From assembly GCA_947455205.1 (NCBI GenBank), contig CANGNF010000031.1, positions 1 through 60,453 on the forward strand: 60,453 nucleotides of DNA, given 5' to 3'. Numbering within the stretch: the first letter of the stretch is position 1; each line of letters opens with the position of its first letter. A program made the position numbers and the translations under genes. Source of the stretch: Acetobacteraceae bacterium (GTDB lineage: Bacteria; Pseudomonadota; Alphaproteobacteria; Acetobacterales; Acetobacteraceae). Under the pieces are notes generated by a model, which worked only from the letters and a program-made list of their open reading frames with translations, did not search any database and was not told the DNA's origin. Below are positions 36,148 through 45,391 of the stretch, piece by piece.

Positions 36148-36307
36148 GGCGTTGGTCCTTCCCAGATGGTCCCGCCGTTGGCCCGGCGCTTGTGTCGCAG
36201 CATCCCGCCCGGCGCGCGGCGGCGTCAAGCACTTGCCGCGCCGCGCCGCCCGTGCCCGAATGCGGCAGGGAAGAACACCACCACGGCATACACTGAAGGA
36301 GAGACCG

Positions 36308-37273
36308 ATGCTGCTCCGCGTGATGCTGACGCTTTGCCTGTGCCTTGCCGCGCTGGCCGCGCATGCCGCCGATTTCGCGCCCAACCGCCCGGTGCGGATC
36401 ATCGTGCCGGTCTCCCCCGGCGGCAGCGCGGACGTGATGGCGCGCATCATGGCCCAGGCGCTGACCCCCATGTGGGGCCAGCAGGTGGTGGTGGAAACCC
36501 GCACCGGCGCCGGCGGGCACATCGGCGGGGAGCTGGTGGCGCACAGCCCCGGCGACGGCCACACGCTGCTGTTCGGCACCATCGCCATCCACGCCGCCTA
36601 CGGCATGTACAGCCGCCTGGGCTACGAGCCGGCGCGCGAGCTGGCGCCGGTGGTGATGCTGGTGGAAGTGCCCTTCGTGGTCACGGTGAACCCCACGACA
36701 CCCTTCCGCACGCTGGCCGAGTTCATCGCCGCGGCCAAGGCGCGCCCGGGGCAGATCACCTTCGGGTCCGCCGGCAACGGCACCAGCACCCACATGGCCG
36801 GGGAGCTGTTCCAGCTGGTGGCCGGCGTGCAGTTGCAGCACGTGCCCTATCGCGGTTCCAGCCAGGCGCTGAACGACGTGATGGCCGGCAACATCAACGC
36901 GATGTTCGAGAACCTGCCGACCATTCCGCCGGTGCTGCGGGATGGCCGGGTGCGCGCCCTGGCGGTGAGCAGCCAGCAGCGCGTGCCGCCCCTGCCGGAG
37001 ACGCCGACCGCCGGGGAAGCCGGGCTGAATGGCTACGTGACCAACGCCTGGTTCACTATCGCGGCGCCGGGCAGCACGCCCCCTACCCTGCTGGATGCCT
37101 TGAACAAGGATGTCCGCACCGCCATGGCGCAGACGGAGACGCGGGACAAGCTGCTGGCGCTGGGCACCACGCCGCGCGGCGACCTGGATGTGGCCGCGGT
37201 GCGCGCGTATTTCGCGCGGGAGACGGTGGTGTGGAACCGCGTCATCGCGGCCGCCAACCTGAAGGTGGACTGA
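36308..37273 (+). CDS. Bug-type TTT substrate-binding receptor
   Basis: Exported receptor of 321 residues; signal LLRVMLTLCLCLAALAAHA, mature start DFAPNRPVRIIVPVSPGGSAD. Landmarks: VVETRTGAGGHIGGELVA, HVPYRGSSQALNDVMAGNINAM, PTAGEAGLNGY. GGAGAG precedes the ATG by six bases. It heads an apparent operon with enoyl-CoA hydratase, hyuA and hyuB, each starting at or inside the preceding stop. The ligand could be a hydantoin- or oxoprolinase-type substrate, by context only. Confidence 0.92.
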   Translation: MLLRVMLTLCLCLAALAAHAADFAPNRPVRIIVPVSPGGSADVMARIMAQALTPMWGQQVVVETRTGAGGHIGGELVAHSPGDGHTLLFGTIAIHAAYGMYSRLGYEPARELAPVVMLVEVPFVVTVNPTTPFRTLAEFIAAAKARPGQITFGSAGNGTSTHMAGELFQLVAGVQLQHVPYRGSSQALNDVMAGNINAMFENLPTIPPVLRDGRVRALAVSSQQRVPPLPETPTAGEAGLNGYVTNAWFTIAAPGSTPPTLLDALNKDVRTAMAQTETRDKLLALGTTPRGDLDVAAVRAYFARETVVWNRVIAAANLKVD

Positions 37274-38059
37274 ATGGGTGAGGTACGCCTCAACGTCGCC
37301 GAGGGCGTGGCGCGGCTGGTCTTCGACAACCCCGCGAAGCTGAACGCGATCGACGCCGCCATGTGGCGGGCGCTGCCTAGCTTGCTGGCGCGGGTGGCCG
37401 GGGACCAGGCGATCCGCGTGCTGGTGCTGGCTGGCGCGGGCGAGCGCGCCTTCTGCACCGGCAACGACATCAGCGAGTTCGACAGCATCCGCGCCGACCC
37501 GGTGCAGGCCGATGCCTATAACGACCTGCAACGCGCCGTGGCCCGGGCGATGGTGGCGCTGCCCAAGCCGGCCATCGCCGCGCTGCATGGCCACGCGCTG
37601 GGCGCCGGCATGGAGTTGGCGCTGCAATGCGACTTTCGGTTGGCGACCCCGGCCGCGCGCATGGGCGTCCCGGCGGTGAAGCTCGGCCTGCCCTATCGGA
37701 TGGAGGACATCGTCAAGATCGCCGATGTCGTCGGCCTGGCGCGGGCGCGGGAGATGGTGCTGACCGGGCGCAGCTACGCCGGGGAAGACCTGCTGGCGCT
37801 GGGCCTGGTGCAGCAGGTGCTGCCCGACCGCGCGGCGATGGAAGCGGAAGTGGCCCGGCTGGCGGCGGAACTGGCGGCCAATGCGCCGCTCTCCCTGGCT
37901 GCCGCCAAGCTGAGCTTCCGTGAACTGGCGCGGCGCGACGCCCCGCCCGACCTGGCGGCCTGCCGCGCCGCCGATGACGCCTGCTACGCCAGCGCCGACT
38001 ACGCCGAGGGCCGCCTGGCCCGCCGCGAGAAGCGCGCACCGCGATTTACTGGGAAATGA
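37274..38059 (+). CDS. Enoyl-CoA hydratase/isomerase family protein
   Basis: Crotonase-fold enzyme of 261 residues. Acyl-CoA pocket and oxyanion hole are seen in FDNPAKLNAIDAAM, AFCTGNDISEFD and KPAIAALHGHALGAGMELALQCD, then GLPYRMEDIVKIADVVG and VLTGRSYAGEDLLALGLVQQV. The usual first catalytic Glu position falls in GAGMELALQCD; reaction not predictable (hydratase, isomerase or hydrolase). ATG follows the receptor stop with no gap, and its stop overlaps hyuA by four bases. Confidence 0.9.
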   Translation: MGEVRLNVAEGVARLVFDNPAKLNAIDAAMWRALPSLLARVAGDQAIRVLVLAGAGERAFCTGNDISEFDSIRADPVQADAYNDLQRAVARAMVALPKPAIAALHGHALGAGMELALQCDFRLATPAARMGVPAVKLGLPYRMEDIVKIADVVGLARAREMVLTGRSYAGEDLLALGLVQQVLPDRAAMEAEVARLAAELAANAPLSLAAAKLSFRELARRDAPPDLAACRAADDACYASADYAEGRLARREKRAPRFTGK

Positions 38060-40119
38060 CGATGCTCTCCTTGGGAATAGACATTGGCGGCACCTTCACC
38101 GACGTGGTGGTGCTGGACCCGCGCGACGGACGCGCGGTGATCTGGAAGGAAAGCACCACGCCGGACGACCCCGCGCGCGGCGCCATGACCGGCACGTTGG
38201 CGGTGCTGAAGAAGGCTGGCGTGCAGCCCGGGCAGATCGGCCGCGTGGCCCACGCCACCACGCTGTTCACCAACGCGCTGATCGAGCGCAAGGGCGCGAA
38301 GACCGGCCTGCTGGCAACGGCGGGCTTCGAGGACGGGCTGGAGATTGGCCGCGAGCGCAAGTACGAACTCTACGACATTTTTATTAGTATGCCGCAGCCG
38401 CTGGTGCCGCGGCCTTGGCGGCGCGGCGCGCTGGAACGCGTCGGCGCGGATGGCGCGGTGGTGCAGCCGCTGGACGTGGATGCGGCGCTGCGTGAGGTGG
38501 AGGCGCTGGTGGCGCAGGGCGTGGAGAGCCTGGCCGTCTGCCTGCTGCACAGCTACGCCAACCCTTCGCATGAGCGCGCGATTGCCGAGGCGGTGGCGCG
38601 GCGCTTTCCCGCGTTGAGCGTGTCGCTCTCCTCCGACATCGCGCCCGAAATCCGCGAGTATCCGCGCGCCAGCACCACCGTGGCCAACGCCTATGTGCGG
38701 CCGCTGGCGGAACACTACCTGGAACGGCTGGAGAGCGAGTTGCGCGCCGCCGGCATTCCCGGCGGGCTGTTCCTGATGCTGTCCAATGGCGGCCTGACCC
38801 ATGTGGCCGAGGCCAAGCGCGCCCCGGTGCAATTGTTGGAAAGCGGCCCGGCGGCAGGTGCGCTGGCGGGTGCGTGGTTCGGCCGGAATGCCGGGTTGGA
38901 TCGCGTGCTCGCCTTCGACATGGGCGGCACCACGGCCAAGCTGGCGCTGGTGGATGGCAATGAGCCGCTGGTGGCCTGGGGCTTCGAGGCGGCACGCGAA
39001 AAGCGCTTCCTGCGCGGCAGCGGGCTACCGATCCAGATCGCCACGGTGGAACTGATCGAGATCGGTGCCGGCGGTGGCAGCATCGCCCGGCGCAGCGACC
39101 TGGGCACGCTGAACGTGGGGCCGGAAAGCAGCGGCGCGCAGCCGGGCCCGGCCTGCTACGGGCGCGGCGGCACGGAACCCACCGTGACCGACGCCGACCT
39201 GGCGCTGGGCTACCTGAACGCCGACTTCTTCCTGGGCGGCGCCATGCAGATCGACATGCCCGCGGCGCAGGCGGCGCTGGGCAACCTGGCCGGCGCGCTG
39301 GGCGTTACGGCGGAACGCGCGGCCTTCGGCGTACATGACGTGGTCAACGAGAACATGGCCGGCGCGGCGCGCGTGGCCATTGCCGAACGCGGGCGCATCC
39401 CCAGCGAATACGCGCTGCTGGCCACCGGCGGCGCGGCGCCGGTGCATGCCTGGCACGTGGCGCGGAAGCTCGGCATTTCCCGCGTGGTCTGCCCGCCTGG
39501 TGCGGGCGCCGGCAGCACCATCGGCATGCTGATGGCGCCGGCCCGGGTGGACCGCACCGCCAGCTTCAGCCAGCCCTTGGCCAGCGCCGACTACGCGGCG
39601 GCGGAGGCGATCTTCGCCGCGCTTGAGGCCGAGGCGCTGGAGGTGCTGCGCGAGACCGGCGCCGATGCCGAGGCGCGCGTGGTCAGGCGCCTGGCGGATA
39701 TGCGCTACATCGGCCAGGGCAGCGAGATCACCGTGGCGCTGCCGCCGGGCTTCGCGCAGCCGGGCGTGCAGGCGGCGTTCGAGGAAGCCTATCGCGCGCT
39801 GTTCGCCCGCACGCCGCCCGGCGCGGCGGCGCAGTTCGTTACCTTGCGGCTCAGCGTCACGGCGCCGATGCCGGGCGCCGGCAACCGGCTGGAACTGCCG
39901 CGCCATGCGGGGACCGAGGCGCTGAAGGGCTATCGGCAGGTGTTCTTCCCGGATGGCGGCGCGCTGCGAACCGCTGTCTATGACCGCTACGCGCTGGCGC
40001 TGGGCGCCACGGTCAGCGGTCCCGCGGTGTTCGAGGAAGACGAGAGCACCTTCATCGTCGGCCCCAAGGCGACGGCGCGCGTGTTGGAAGACGGTTCCAT
40101 CCTGGCGGAGGCGATCTAG
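38056..40119 (+). CDS. Hydantoinase/oxoprolinase family subunit A (HyuA-like)
   Basis: Large ATP-dependent amidohydrolase subunit of the N-methylhydantoinase / acetone carboxylase / 5-oxoprolinase family, 687 residues. The N-terminal ATPase phosphate loop LGIDIGGTFTDVVVLDP is intact. AHATTLFTNALIERKGAKTGL, FDMGGTTAKLALV, and EIGAGGGSIARR are further family motifs. It pairs with the next gene. ATG 38056 overlaps the enoyl-CoA hydratase stop (ATGA). A short AT-rich stretch with unusual codons at 38377-38393 interrupts otherwise GC-rich coding sequence. The substrate (a hydantoin, lactam or ketone) is unknown. Confidence 0.92.
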   Translation: MTMLSLGIDIGGTFTDVVVLDPRDGRAVIWKESTTPDDPARGAMTGTLAVLKKAGVQPGQIGRVAHATTLFTNALIERKGAKTGLLATAGFEDGLEIGRERKYELYDIFISMPQPLVPRPWRRGALERVGADGAVVQPLDVDAALREVEALVAQGVESLAVCLLHSYANPSHERAIAEAVARRFPALSVSLSSDIAPEIREYPRASTTVANAYVRPLAEHYLERLESELRAAGIPGGLFLMLSNGGLTHVAEAKRAPVQLLESGPAAGALAGAWFGRNAGLDRVLAFDMGGTTAKLALVDGNEPLVAWGFEAAREKRFLRGSGLPIQIATVELIEIGAGGGSIARRSDLGTLNVGPESSGAQPGPACYGRGGTEPTVTDADLALGYLNADFFLGGAMQIDMPAAQAALGNLAGALGVTAERAAFGVHDVVNENMAGAARVAIAERGRIPSEYALLATGGAAPVHAWHVARKLGISRVVCPPGAGAGSTIGMLMAPARVDRTASFSQPLASADYAAAEAIFAALEAEALEVLRETGADAEARVVRRLADMRYIGQGSEITVALPPGFAQPGVQAAFEEAYRALFARTPPGAAAQFVTLRLSVTAPMPGAGNRLELPRHAGTEALKGYRQVFFPDGGALRTAVYDRYALALGATVSGPAVFEEDESTFIVGPKATARVLEDGSILAEAI

Positions 40120-41742
40120 ATGAGCAGGACCTTCGACGCGGTTGAGCTGGAACTGCTGTGGCGCCGACTGATCTCCCTGGTGGATGAGGCCGCCGCCGCG
40201 CTGGTGCGGACGAGTTTCTCGACCCTGGTGCGGGAGAGCTATGACTTCTCCTGCATCGTCACCGACGAGACCGGGCAATCCCTGGTGCAGGCAACCGAGA
40301 GCATTCCGTCCTTCATCGGCACGCTGCCGGAGACGGTGAAGCACTTCCTGCGCTTCTTCCCGGCCGACAAGCTGCAGCCGGGCGATGTGCTGATCACCAA
40401 CGACATCTACCTCGGCACCGGGCACCTGCCGGATATCACACTGGCCAAGCCGATCTTCCGGAACGGCAAGCTGGTGGCGTTCAGCGCCTCCACCGCGCAT
40501 GCGCCGGATATCGGCGGCAAAATCCGCAGCCCTGAACCGCGCGAGGTGTTCGAGGAAGGCCTGCAGATTCCGCCGATGAAGTTCTATCGCGCCGGCGTGG
40601 CGGACGAGACGCTGGTGGAGATCATCCGCAAGAATGTCCGCACGCCGGACCAGACCATGGGCGACCTCTACGCCCAGGTTGTCGCGCTGGACCTGATGGA
40701 GGACCGGCTGCTGAACCTGATGCAGGGCTACGACCTGCCGGACCTGAACGACCTGGCGCGGGAAATCCAGGGCCGCTGCGAAAGCGCGATGCGCGACGCG
40801 ATCCGCGCCCTGCCGGATGGCACCTACCACAGCGAGTTGCAGACCGACGGCCTGCTGGACGTGCCGATCACCATCCGCATGGCGTTGACCATCAGCGGCG
40901 ACGAGATCAGCATGGACTTCGCCGGCACCGACGCGCAGGTGGACCGGGCGATCAACTGCGCCATGTGCTACACCTACGCCATGGTGATGTACGGGGTGAA
41001 GGTCTGCACCAACCCCAACCTGCCGAACAACGAGGGCGCCTGGCGGCCGATCCATGTCACCGCGCCGGCCGGCAGCATCGTCAACCCGGTCTTCCCCGCC
41101 TCGGGCGGCTCGCGCATGCTCATTGGGCATTACCTGCCGATGCTGGTGTTCGGCTGCCTCGGCCAGGTGGTGCCGGAGCGTGTCATGGCGGCGTGCGGCA
41201 GCCCGATGTGGGGCATGAACCAGTCCGGCGTGCGGGCCAACGGCAAGCCCTACGCCAACATGTTCTTCTACAATGGCGGCATGGGCGCCAACCACATGGC
41301 GGACGGCATCACCACGCTGTCCTGGCCGTCCAACGTCTCCTCCACCAGCATCGAGATCAGCGAGCACATCGCCCCGCTGCGCTTCCGCCACAAGAAGCTG
41401 CGGCCGGACAGCGGCGGCCCCGGCAAGCTGCGTGGCGGGTTGGGTCAGGAAATCGCCATGGAATGCCTGAGCGAAACGCCGATCGCGGTCAGCTTCCTGG
41501 CCGAGCGCACGATCTTCCCGGCCTTCGGCATCGAGGGCGGCCAGGCCGGCGCGCCCGGTGCGGTGGTGATCAACGGCGCGATGACGGACCCGAAGAAGCA
41601 ATACGTGCTGCGCGCCGGCGACACCGTGACGCTGCACACGCCGGGCGGTGGCGGGCATGGACCGGCAAGCGAACGCGACCGCGCCGCGCTGGCCGCCGAC
41701 CAGGCCGCCGGCTACGTGACGGACGTCGCGCCCTATCGCTGA
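40120..41742 (+). CDS. Hydantoinase B/oxoprolinase family subunit (HyuB-like)
   Basis: Partner subunit of HyuA, 540 residues. Family landmarks: TSFSTLVRESYDFSCIV, DVLITNDIYLGTGHLPDI, HAPDIGGK, and the C-terminal DSGGPGKLRGGLGQ and HTPGGGGHGPA. It starts immediately after the hyuA stop with no gap, as expected for a stoichiometric two-subunit enzyme. Its end overlaps the convergent DUF1028 gene by ten bases. No odd features. Confidence 0.93.
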   Translation: MSRTFDAVELELLWRRLISLVDEAAAALVRTSFSTLVRESYDFSCIVTDETGQSLVQATESIPSFIGTLPETVKHFLRFFPADKLQPGDVLITNDIYLGTGHLPDITLAKPIFRNGKLVAFSASTAHAPDIGGKIRSPEPREVFEEGLQIPPMKFYRAGVADETLVEIIRKNVRTPDQTMGDLYAQVVALDLMEDRLLNLMQGYDLPDLNDLAREIQGRCESAMRDAIRALPDGTYHSELQTDGLLDVPITIRMALTISGDEISMDFAGTDAQVDRAINCAMCYTYAMVMYGVKVCTNPNLPNNEGAWRPIHVTAPAGSIVNPVFPASGGSRMLIGHYLPMLVFGCLGQVVPERVMAACGSPMWGMNQSGVRANGKPYANMFFYNGGMGANHMADGITTLSWPSNVSSTSIEISEHIAPLRFRHKKLRPDSGGPGKLRGGLGQEIAMECLSETPIAVSFLAERTIFPAFGIEGGQAGAPGAVVINGAMTDPKKQYVLRAGDTVTLHTPGGGGHGPASERDRAALAADQAAGYVTDVAPYR

Positions 41743-42428
41743 AGGCTGGCGACGAAGGCGTCCTGCGGCGGGTTCGCCGCGGGGTCGCGCCAGCGTTGTT
41801 CATAGAACGGCGCCATCCGTTCGTACTCGTCGTGCAGTTCCCGCAGCGCGACGATGGCGCTGGGGGAGAAATCCACCCGCAGGTCGCGGATCGGGAAGCT
41901 CTCGCCCAGCGCCACTTTCAGGCTAGCGGAGCGCTCGGTCATCGGACCGTTCGGCCCAACCTGGCCGCCGGCGGCGCGGGCGGCTTCCAGGCCTCGCAGC
42001 AGGCGTTCGCCCAGCGGCTGGCCGGCGCTCGTTTCAAACGCCTGCACCATGCCTTCCACCACCTGCGGCCCGGCCAGCACGTTGCCGCAGGCGGCGCAGT
42101 CGCGGCCCTGCAACTGCCCGGCCCATGCGCGCGGCCGGCTGCCGGTATGCGCCAGCGCGGTGCCGCGCGCATCCACCAGGCTGACCTGGCGCCAGTCGAA
42201 ATCCGCATCCCAATCGCGCAGCCTGGCGATCACCTCCGGCGCGTCCAACCCTTCCCGCAGCAGGCGAATGGCCTCGCCCGGGATGACGTAGCTGGCAAAG
42301 CCCTGGCTCATCACCGCGCCCACACCGGCAACCGCGCGGCTGCGGGCGCCGCAGGCCAGGGAATAGGTGGCCACCGCCACGCCCACCGCGCCGGTTTCAG
42401 CGCAATATCCCGTTATGCTGAAGGTCAT
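41733..42428 (-). CDS. DUF1028 family protein
   Basis: The 231-residue protein starts MTFSITGYCAETGAVGVAVATYSLACGARS, with AGVGAVMSQGF and QVSLVDARGTALAHTG, typical of DUF1028, an Ntn-hydrolase-like family often near peptidase or amidase genes. Function unproved; a role with the hydantoinase is plausible by context. ATG 42428 has GGAG eight bases upstream; an open frame further upstream lacks homology. It converges on hyuB with overlapping ends and diverges from the dehydrogenase gene. Confidence 0.88.
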   Translation of the reverse strand: MTFSITGYCAETGAVGVAVATYSLACGARSRAVAGVGAVMSQGFASYVIPGEAIRLLREGLDAPEVIARLRDWDADFDWRQVSLVDARGTALAHTGSRPRAWAGQLQGRDCAACGNVLAGPQVVEGMVQAFETSAGQPLGERLLRGLEAARAAGGQVGPNGPMTERSASLKVALGESFPIRDLRVDFSPSAIVALRELHDEYERMAPFYEQRWRDPAANPPQDAFVASLQR

Positions 42429-42510
42429 GTCACGGCTCCGTCCCCAAGCAAGGCTAGGACGCACCCATTCGCGGCGATAGGGTCCGCCGCCTGATGCAGG
42501 AGAGACCGCC

Positions 42511-43356
42511 ATGCTGACCGTCGCCATCATTGCCCAGGGCGCCATGGGTGCCGGCATCGCCCGCCGGCTCAGCGACAACGGCGTGACCGTGCTGACCGAC
42601 CTGGAAGGCCGCAGCCCCGCCAGCGCGGCGCGGGCGGAGGCCGCGGGGATGCGGGCGGCCTCGCCGAAGGATGTCGCGCGGGCGGATATCATCCTGTCCG
42701 TGCTGCCGCCGTCGGAGGCGCTGACCCTGGCGGAGCGCTACGCCCCGCTGCTGCCGGCCACCGCGCTGTACGCCGACTGCAACGCCATCAGTCCGGAACA
42801 GTCGCTGCGCGTGGCGGCGGCGCTGGAGCGCAGTGGCTGTGGCTTCGTGGATGCCGGCATCATCGGCGGGCCGCCGCGGGCGGATGGCTATACGCCCAAG
42901 CTCTACGCCAGCGGCCCGCACGCGCCGCGCCTGGCGGTGCTGGCGCAGCACGGGCTGAAGGTGCCGGTGCTGGAAGGGCCGCTCGGCGCCGCCTCGGCGC
43001 TGAAGATGTGCTACGCCGGCATCACCAAGGGGCTGACCGCGCTGGGCAGCGCGACTTTCCTGGCCGCCACCCGGGCCGGCGCGGCCGAGGCGCTGCATGC
43101 CGAATTGGCGGAAAGCCAGCCGGCGCTGCTGCCCTGGCTCGGCCGCTTCATCCCCAGCATGTACGACAAGGCCTATCGCTGGGTTGGTGAGATGGAGGAG
43201 ATCTCCGCCTTCCTGTCCGAGGACGAGGTGCGCGGCGAGGCGGCGATCTATGCCGGCATGGCCGCGCTGTACGCCCGCCTGGCGGAGGACCAGGCCGGCG
43301 AAAAGCTGGAAGTCCAGGCGTTGCAACGCTTCCTCGCGCTGGGGAAGAAGGGTTAG
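42511..43356 (+). CDS. NAD(P)-dependent oxidoreductase of the 6PGDH/HIBADH-like family with DUF1932
   Basis: The 281-residue protein has an N-terminal Rossmann fold (VAIIAQGAMGAGIARRL, a slightly altered GxGxxG) and helical C-terminal domain. DADIILSVLPPSEAL-like sequence follows, then ADCNAISPEQ and GFVDAGIIGGPPR. The substrate-lysine region is LKMCYAGITKGLTALG. DUF1932 proteins resemble threonate or beta-hydroxyacid dehydrogenases; the substrate is not predictable. It precedes an amidohydrolase gene by 31 bases and probably shares its transcript. Confidence 0.87.
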   Translation: MLTVAIIAQGAMGAGIARRLSDNGVTVLTDLEGRSPASAARAEAAGMRAASPKDVARADIILSVLPPSEALTLAERYAPLLPATALYADCNAISPEQSLRVAAALERSGCGFVDAGIIGGPPRADGYTPKLYASGPHAPRLAVLAQHGLKVPVLEGPLGAASALKMCYAGITKGLTALGSATFLAATRAGAAEALHAELAESQPALLPWLGRFIPSMYDKAYRWVGEMEEISAFLSEDEVRGEAAIYAGMAALYARLAEDQAGEKLEVQALQRFLALGKKG

Positions 43357-43387
43357 CCTGCGCTCTCCAAGCCGGGAGCCGCCGCCG

Positions 43388-44827
43388 ATGACCACCACCC
43401 TGATCCGCAATGCCGCCTGGGCCGTGGTGTGGAACGGCACCGCGCATGAATACCGCCGCAACGTGGACGTGCTGCTTGCCGGCGGCCGCATCGCCAGCAT
43501 CGCCCCGCATGCGGAGGCGCCGCCGCCCGCCGGCGCCACGGTGGTGGATGGCAGCGCCATGTTGCTGCTGCCCGGCCTGGTCAACATCCACAGCCACCCG
43601 ACGACGGAGCCGGGTATCCGCGGCATCCGCGAGGACCACGGCGTGCCGGAACAGCAGATGACCGGGCTGTTCGAGCGGATGCAGGCGCTGACGCTGGACG
43701 AGGCCGGGCGGCAGGCGGCGCAGAAGCTGGCCTATGCCGAGTTGCTGTCGGCCGGCGTGACCAGCGTGGTGGACCTCTCGGCCCCCTTCCCCGGCTGGCT
43801 GCAGACCATGCGAGACAGCGGGCTGCGCGTCTGGGTCGGGCCGGGCTTTGCCAGCGCGCGCTGGGGCATGTCCGCGCCGCAGAGCGTTGAGTGGCTATGG
43901 GACGCGCCGGGCGGCTACACCGGCTTCGCGCGGTCGCAGGCGATCATGGATGAGGCCGAGCGCGACCCGTCCGGCCGGCTGTCCGGCATCGTCTTCCCGG
44001 CGCAGATCGACACGGTGGAGGAAGGCCTGTTCCGCGACGCCGTGGCCTATGCGCGGCAGACCAATCGGCCTTTCACCACGCATATCGCCCAGGCGGTGGT
44101 GGAGGTGCGGGAGATCATCCGCCGCCACGGCATCACGCCCATTCAGTGGGCCGGGCAGCTCGGCCTGCTGGGGCCGACCAGCATCCTCGGCCATGCGATC
44201 TTCCTGGACGAGCACCCGAGCGTGGGCTGGCACACCGCGACGGATATGGGCCTGATCGCGGAGAGCGGCACCGCCGTGGCGCATTGCCCCAGCCCCTTCG
44301 CCCGCTATGGCGAACACCTGGCGCATTTCGGCAAGTACGTCGCGCGCGGCGTGCGGATGGGCCTGGGCACCGATGTGGCGCCGCACAACCTGATCGAGGA
44401 GATGCGCCTGGCCATTCTGCTGGCGCGTGGCGTGGCCAAGCATATCGACGCGGCCAGCACCGCCAGCCTGTTCCACGCCGGCACGGTGGGCGGCGCCGAT
44501 GCGCTGGGCCGGCCGGACCTGGGCCGCCTGGCGCCGGGCATGGCGGCGGACGTGGTGCTGGTGGACCTGGCCCACCCGCTGATGCAGCCGCCGCGCGACC
44601 CGCTGCGTAACCTGGTCTGGCACGCCGCCGACCGCGCCATCCGCCGCGTGTACGTGGCCGGCGAAATGGCACTGGCCGATGGCAAGCCGGTGGGGCTGGA
44701 CACCACGGAGGCCGGCGGCATCCTGGCCGAGAGCCAGGCCCGGATGCTGCGGGATTCGGCCAAGCGCGACTACCTGAAGCGCGACGGCGATGTACTGACG
44801 CCGCTCAGCCTGCACCTGCCGCACTGA
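43388..44827 (+). CDS. Amidohydrolase family protein (cytosine deaminase/chlorohydrolase-like)
   Basis: Metal-dependent hydrolase of 479 residues. Metal motif HxH in GLVNIHSHPTTEPG, then His in FTTHIAQAV, His in LGHAIFLDEH, and the Asp in MGLGTDVAPHNLIEEM. The C-terminal composite domain has LGRPDLGRLAPGMAADVVLVD. This pattern fits deaminases of the SsnA/TrzA/AtzA group. ATG 43388 follows a GGAG-containing leader (gccgggagccgccgcc). It is flanked by a dehydrogenase and a SnoaL-like protein in the same direction; together they may degrade a nitrogenous ring compound, by inference. Confidence 0.9.
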   Translation: MTTTLIRNAAWAVVWNGTAHEYRRNVDVLLAGGRIASIAPHAEAPPPAGATVVDGSAMLLLPGLVNIHSHPTTEPGIRGIREDHGVPEQQMTGLFERMQALTLDEAGRQAAQKLAYAELLSAGVTSVVDLSAPFPGWLQTMRDSGLRVWVGPGFASARWGMSAPQSVEWLWDAPGGYTGFARSQAIMDEAERDPSGRLSGIVFPAQIDTVEEGLFRDAVAYARQTNRPFTTHIAQAVVEVREIIRRHGITPIQWAGQLGLLGPTSILGHAIFLDEHPSVGWHTATDMGLIAESGTAVAHCPSPFARYGEHLAHFGKYVARGVRMGLGTDVAPHNLIEEMRLAILLARGVAKHIDAASTASLFHAGTVGGADALGRPDLGRLAPGMAADVVLVDLAHPLMQPPRDPLRNLVWHAADRAIRRVYVAGEMALADGKPVGLDTTEAGGILAESQARMLRDSAKRDYLKRDGDVLTPLSLHLPH

Positions 44828-44837
44828 GGCGCCGAGC

Positions 44838-45263
44838 ATGACCCAGCGCTCTCCCGCCCAGCTCATGCGCGGCTTCTTCGCCGATGTCTGGAACGCCCGC
44901 GCGCCGGACCAGGTCGCTGCCTACATGGCGCCGGACGTGGTGAATTACGCGGTTGACGAAGCTGGCGGGCATCTCGTCGGGCACGCGCCGTTCCAGGAGT
45001 TCCTCGGGCGCTTCCTCGGCAACTTCAGCAACATCCACTTCACCATGGATGACGTGATGGAAAGCGGCGACTCGGCCGCCGCGCGATGGCATTGCACGCT
45101 GACGCATACCGGGCCGGGCCTTGGCGTGCCGCCCACCGGCAAGACCTTGACCATCCGCGGCATGACCTTCCTGAAGGCCCGCGACGGCTTCATCACCGAG
45201 GGCTGGAACGAGTGGGACCGCGCGGCCTTGGCCACCCAGCTGGGGTTGCTGGTCCCGGCCTGA
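44838..45263 (+). CDS. SnoaL-like polyketide-cyclase/ester-cyclase family protein
   Basis: Small NTF2-fold protein of 141 residues: LMRGFFADVWNARAPDQVAAYMAPDVVNY at the start, FLGRFLGNFSNIHFTMDDVM, RWHCTLTHTGPG, and FLKARDGFITEGWNEWD at the end, all typical of ester cyclases of the SnoaL type. The catalytic role is unknown. It begins ten bases after the amidohydrolase stop and is probably co-transcribed. The following 128 bases (45264-45391) contain a G/C palindrome near 45335 and ATGAT-N5-ATCAT near 45355, but no gene. Confidence 0.85.
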   Translation: MTQRSPAQLMRGFFADVWNARAPDQVAAYMAPDVVNYAVDEAGGHLVGHAPFQEFLGRFLGNFSNIHFTMDDVMESGDSAAARWHCTLTHTGPGLGVPPTGKTLTIRGMTFLKARDGFITEGWNEWDRAALATQLGLLVPA

Positions 45264-45391
45264 GGTTCCGACGTGGAAATCCCGCCGGCGCCGGCATCCG
45301 GAGCCCTGTCCGCGTCGTTGAGGATTCATTGCGGCACCCCCGGGGGGGCTGGCATGATGCGTGATCATAACCGCCAGCAGGAGTACCAGCC

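Noticed and set aside
39025..41658. An 877-codon open frame on the minus strand, and similar long antisense frames such as 52219-54441 and 35369-37627
   Set aside because: They lie opposite hyuA/hyuB, CoA-transferase and receptor genes with clear homology. The products are rich in His, Gln, Gly and Arg without recognisable domains, as expected from antisense reading of GC-rich codons.
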